Source: Actinopolyspora mzabensis
GTDB taxonomy: Bacteria > Actinomycetota > Actinomycetes > Mycobacteriales > Pseudonocardiaceae
NCBI RefSeq assembly: GCF_900101095.1
Contig: NZ_FNFM01000015.1
Location: 1-64,000 of the forward strand
Direction of reading: 5' to 3'
Length of the DNA: 64,000 bases
Made by a program: the position numbers and the translations under genes. The notes under the pieces were generated by a model that did no database searches, was not told the origin of the DNA, and was given only the letters and a program-made list of their open reading frames with translations. Positions 61,026 through 64,000 of this stretch are shown here, piece by piece (positions within the stretch are counted from its first letter, which is position 1; each line of letters begins with the position of its first letter).

Positions 61026-62870
61026 TCAGAACGCGGACTCGTCGATCTCCATCAGCGAGTTGTCGGTGTTCTCCACGATCTTCCGCCGCGAGGACAGTTC
61101 CGGCAGCACGTTCTTGGTGAAGAACCGGACCACCGCTACCTTGCCGTTGTAGAACGCCGCCTCCCTGCCGGTGGCTCCGGCGTCCAGCGCGCGCAGCGCG
61201 ATCTCGGCCTGACGCAGCAGCAGCCAGCCGATCAGCACGTCGCCCATGCTCATCAGCAGGGTCACGGCCTGCTGGCCGACCTTGTAGATCTCGTTGACGT
61301 CCTCCTGCGCGGAGGTCGCGAAGTTGAACAGCGCGCCGAGGATGCCCTGCGCGTCGTCCAGCGCCTGTCCGAGCAGCTCGCGCTCCTCCTTGAGCCGTTC
61401 GTCGGCCTCGGCGGAGTTCAGGGTCTGCTGGATCTCGTTGGCCACGTGGCCGATCGCCTGCCCGTTGTTCTTGACGATCTTGCGGAAGAAGAAGTCCTGC
61501 GCCTGGATCGCGGTGGTGCCCTCGTAGAGGCTGTCGATCTTGGCGTCGCGGATGTACTGCTCGATCGGGTAGTCCTGCAGGTAGCCCGAGCCGCCCAGGG
61601 TCTGCAGCGACAGCGTGAGCATCTCGTAGGCCCGTTCCGAACCGACACCCTTGACGATGGGCAGCAGCAGGTCGTTGATCTGCTCGTACAGGCTCGCTTC
61701 CTCACCGGAGGTCTTGGCCTGCGCGATGCGGTCCTGGTAGTCGGAGGTGTAGCAGTAGACGGCACGCAGTCCTTCCGCGTAGGCCTTCTGCAGCATCAGG
61801 ATGCGCCGCACGTCCGGGTGGTGTGTGATCGTGACGCGGGGGGCCGTCTTGTCCGTCGAGCGCGGCATGTCGGCGCTCTGCACCCGTTCCTTGGCGTACT
61901 CCAGTGCGTTGAGGTAGCCGGTGGACAGGGTGCCGATGGCCTTGGTGCCGACCATCATCCTGGCGTACTCGATGACCTGGAACATCTGCGCGATGCCGTC
62001 GTGCACCTCGCCCAGCAGCCAGCCCTTGGCCGGGGTGTCGTGCTGTCCGAAGGTGACCTCGCAGGTGGCCGAGACGTTGAGCCCCATCTTGTGCTCGACG
62101 TTGGTGACGTAGGCGCCGTTGCGCTCGCCGGGCTCACCGGTGCTGTCGTCGAAGTGGTACTTCGGCACCAGGAACAGGCTCAGCCCCTTGGTGCCGGGCT
62201 TGGGCTCGATGCCGGCGCCCTCGGGCCGGGCCAGCACCAGGTGCATGATGTTCTCGGTCATGTCCTGGTCCCCCGAGGTGATGAAGCGCTTGACTCCTTC
62301 GAGGTGCCAGCTGCCGTCCTCCTGCTTGACGGCCTTGGTGCGGCCCGCGCCCACGTCGGAACCGGCGTCGGGCTCGGTCAGCACCATCGTCGCGCCCCAG
62401 CCGCGATCGATCATCAGCTCGGCCCAGCGCTGCTGCTGCTCGGTGCCGTTCTCCCAGAGGATGGTGGCGAAGCTCGGTCCCGCCATGTACATGAAGATCG
62501 CGGGGTTGGATCCCAGCATGAGCTCGGCCGCCGCCCACTGCACCGACGGCGGGATGCCGTAGCCACCCAGCTCGTCGGGCAGGCTCAGCCGCCACCACTC
62601 ACCGTCCATGACCTGTTGGTAGGACTTCTTGAACCCCTCGGGCAGGGTGACCGAGGCGGTCTTGGGGTCGAACTGGGCCGGGTTGCGGTCGCCCTCCTCG
62701 AAGGAGTCGGCCAGCGGGCCGGTGGTGAGGGTGTTCAGCTCGGTGAGCACGCCCCGGGCCGAGTCCTCGTCGGCCTGTTCGAACGCGCCCTTGCCCAGCC
62801 GGTTCTGCACTTCGAACAGCTCGAAGAGGTTGAATTCGAGGTCGCGGATATTGCTCTTGTAGTGGCCCAT
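61026..62870 (-). CDS. fadE5: Acyl-CoA dehydrogenase, FadE5-like
   Basis: A 614-residue acyl-CoA dehydrogenase, the length of mycobacterial FadE5 (Rv0244c). ATG 62870 follows GAGGGAG. The N-terminal extension ([20 protein letters not shown]) is typical of the long bacterial FadE/AidB-like group. Middle domain: [20 protein letters not shown] and [17 protein letters not shown]-terminal domain: [20 protein letters not shown] and [15 protein letters not shown], where the Glu is the catalytic base. It performs the first step of beta-oxidation on a range of acyl-CoAs. Its promoter has two operator-like palindromes. In M. tuberculosis the gene adjoins fadA2. Confidence 0.94.
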   Translation of the reverse strand: MGHYKSNIRDLEFNLFELFEVQNRLGKGAFEQADEDSARGVLTELNTLTTGPLADSFEEGDRNPAQFDPKTASVTLPEGFKKSYQQVMDGEWWRLSLPDELGGYGIPPSVQWAAAELMLGSNPAIFMYMAGPSFATILWENGTEQQQRWAELMIDRGWGATMVLTEPDAGSDVGAGRTKAVKQEDGSWHLEGVKRFITSGDQDMTENIMHLVLARPEGAGIEPKPGTKGLSLFLVPKYHFDDSTGEPGERNGAYVTNVEHKMGLNVSATCEVTFGQHDTPAKGWLLGEVHDGIAQMFQVIEYARMMVGTKAIGTLSTGYLNALEYAKERVQSADMPRSTDKTAPRVTITHHPDVRRILMLQKAYAEGLRAVYCYTSDYQDRIAQAKTSGEEASLYEQINDLLLPIVKGVGSERAYEMLTLSLQTLGGSGYLQDYPIEQYIRDAKIDSLYEGTTAIQAQDFFFRKIVKNNGQAIGHVANEIQQTLNSAEADERLKEERELLGQALDDAQGILGALFNFATSAQEDVNEIYKVGQQAVTLLMSMGDVLIGWLLLRQAEIALRALDAGATGREAAFYNGKVAVVRFFTKNVLPELSSRRKIVENTDNSLMEIDESAF

Positions 62871-62920
62871 GGCGTGGCTCCCTCGTGCTGAATCGTGCGG
62901 GCGGGCCAGGTACCACGCCC

Positions 62921-62968
62921 TTACTCATCGGTAACCTGAGTATATTACCTACCGGTAACTTCTGCCAA
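62921..62968 (-). promoter_or_regulatory. fadE5 promoter with two operator-like palindromes
   Basis: On the minus strand, -35 TTGGCA (plus 62963-62968) and -10 TATACT (plus 62939-62944) are separated by 18 bases. The spacer contains TTACCTACCGGTAA (plus strand, 62945-62958) and a second copy, TTACTCATCGGTAA (62921-62934), covers the expected start of transcription. The centres are 24 bases apart. The arrangement is that of a TetR-type repressor site. Confidence 0.75.
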
Positions 62969-63140
62969 GAAAAACCCGTTGAAACGCCCCGAAAGTCGGC
63001 GGGTTCTCCCCGGGCACCACCCCCGGGAAGAACCCGTGGTCGAACCCCGGGGCGGGGTGTGGCCGCGATCGCGCGCGGAATACCGCCCGGCCGTTTACGG
63101 TTGCCGCGTACATCACGCGAACGGATGGAGGCTCCCCACG

Positions 63141-64000
63141 ATGACCTCCGCTACGGCGATCAGCGCCGAATCACTGGTCAAGACCTTCGGCGCCAACCGC
63201 GCGCTGGACGGAGTGGAGCTCTCGGCTCGCAAGGGGCGGGTGCTCGGACTGCTGGGGCCGAACGGCGCGGGCAAGACCACCGCCGTGCGCATCCTGACCA
63301 CCCTGCTGCGCCCCGACTCCGGAAGCGCTTCCGTGGCCGGGCACGACGTGCTCACCGAACCGAACGCGGTACGGCGTTCCATCGGTCTCTCCGGGCAGTA
63401 CGCCGCCGTGGACGAGAACCTCACCGGTCGCGAGAACCTCTACATGGTCGGCAGGCTCTACGGCATGAACCGTCCGGACGCGCGAAAACGCGCCGGTGAA
63501 CTGCTGGACGGTTTCCAACTGGGTGAAGCCGGTGACCGGATCGCCAAGGGTTACTCGGGCGGGATGCGCAGACGCCTGGACCTGGCGGGCGCGCTGGTGG
63601 CCAGGCCTCCGGTGGTGATGCTCGACGAGCCCACGACCGGGCTCGACCCGCGCGGCCGGATGGACACCTGGCGGCTCATCGCCGAACTGGTCGACGACGG
63701 CACCACCGTGCTGCTGACCACCCAGTACCTGGAGGAGGCGGACGCGCTCGCCGACACCATCGCGGTCATCGACCACGGCAGGGTGATCGCCAACGGCACC
63801 TCGAACGAGCTGAAGGCGCTGGTCGGTGGCGAACGCCTGGAGCTGGTGGTCGACGAGGCGGCCGAAATGGACACCGCGGCCGAGGTGCTCGCCGGGATAG
63901 GTACCGGCACCCCGCGAGTCGACACGCAGAGCCGCCGGTTGCAGGTGGCCGTGAACGACGGCTCGAAGTCGTTGGTCGAGGCGGTGCGCTGGTTGGGCGA
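63141..64000 (+). CDS. ABC transporter ATPase, DrrA-like, 3' end beyond window
   Basis: ATPase subunit of an ABC exporter, 286 codons visible with no stop. ATG 63141 follows GGAGG at 10 bases. Walker A GLLGPNGAGKTTAVRILTTL, Q loop in SIGLSGQYAAVDENL, signature YSGGMRRRLDLAGALVARP, Walker B VVMLDEPTTGLDPRGR, and H loop motif near LLTTQYLEEADALAD. The extended C-terminal domain is that of DrrA-type ATPases (daunorubicin resistance, two-component exporters). A DrrB-like permease is expected immediately downstream. The substrate is unknown. Confidence 0.92.
   Translation, partial: MTSATAISAESLVKTFGANRALDGVELSARKGRVLGLLGPNGAGKTTAVRILTTLLRPDSGSASVAGHDVLTEPNAVRRSIGLSGQYAAVDENLTGRENLYMVGRLYGMNRPDARKRAGELLDGFQLGEAGDRIAKGYSGGMRRRLDLAGALVARPPVVMLDEPTTGLDPRGRMDTWRLIAELVDDGTTVLLTTQYLEEADALADTIAVIDHGRVIANGTSNELKALVGGERLELVVDEAAEMDTAAEVLAGIGTGTPRVDTQSRRLQVAVNDGSKSLVEAVRWLG

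Noticed and set aside
1-64000. Prophage, insertion sequences, CRISPR arrays, tRNA or rRNA genes
   Set aside because: No transposase, integrase, phage structural gene, regularly spaced repeat, or cloverleaf-like sequence was recognised.

Overview
The window is high-GC (about 70 percent by eye) actinobacterial chromosome. Gene content and order point to the Pseudonocardiales; an Actinopolyspora- or Saccharopolyspora-like organism is my best guess, inferred from family resemblance and not proven. There are no rRNA or tRNA genes, insertion sequences, prophage or CRISPR arrays. Most genes are complete; trxB is cut by the left edge and an ABC transporter ATPase by the right edge.

Layout. (1) 1-13.4 kb: a conserved block matching the M. 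tuberculosis Rv3907-Rv3913 order: trxB, rsmA-like anti-sigma and sigM, MurJ pseudokinase partner and murJ, DUF6049 protein, mutT4-type Nudix, and divergent pcnA; then yqgE and an SdpI-like membrane protein. (2) 13.4-17.9 kb: leuS behind a leucine leader-peptide attenuator, an orphan antitoxin-like protein and a secreted RTX-repeat protein. (3) 18-26 kb: regulator/target pairs (CPBP protease with MerR; TetR with MMPL exporter), an acyl-CoA oxidase and a glutaredoxin. (4) 26.7-30.5 kb: ptsI with a DasR-type operator on its start codon, and a MacS-type two-component system. (5) 31-43.6 kb: three c-di-GMP genes around two unknown secreted proteins, a GT87 mannosyltransferase-like protein, an AI-2E family transporter and a GH25 lysozyme. 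(6) 43.8-47.1 kb: purSQL operon with 4-base overlaps. (7) 47.2-51 kb and 61-63 kb: HtdX, FabG4, FadA2 and FadE5 homologues, together a full beta-oxidation cycle, with a shared palindromic operator motif at both loci. (8) 51-60.8 kb: a structured leader with a tiny membrane protein, a CHRD protein, an OCD-family enzyme, a truncated YunG-like gene, a VapC remnant, an NHL-thioredoxin protein, a GroES-like protein, a VanW-family protein and an alcohol dehydrogenase.

The strongest non-coding observations are the leuS attenuator, the DasR site in ptsI, paired operators in the fadE5 promoter with a related site between fabG4 and fadA2, a hairpin-rich leader at 51.35-51.62 kb, and an 18-bp palindromic repeat found four times between genes.
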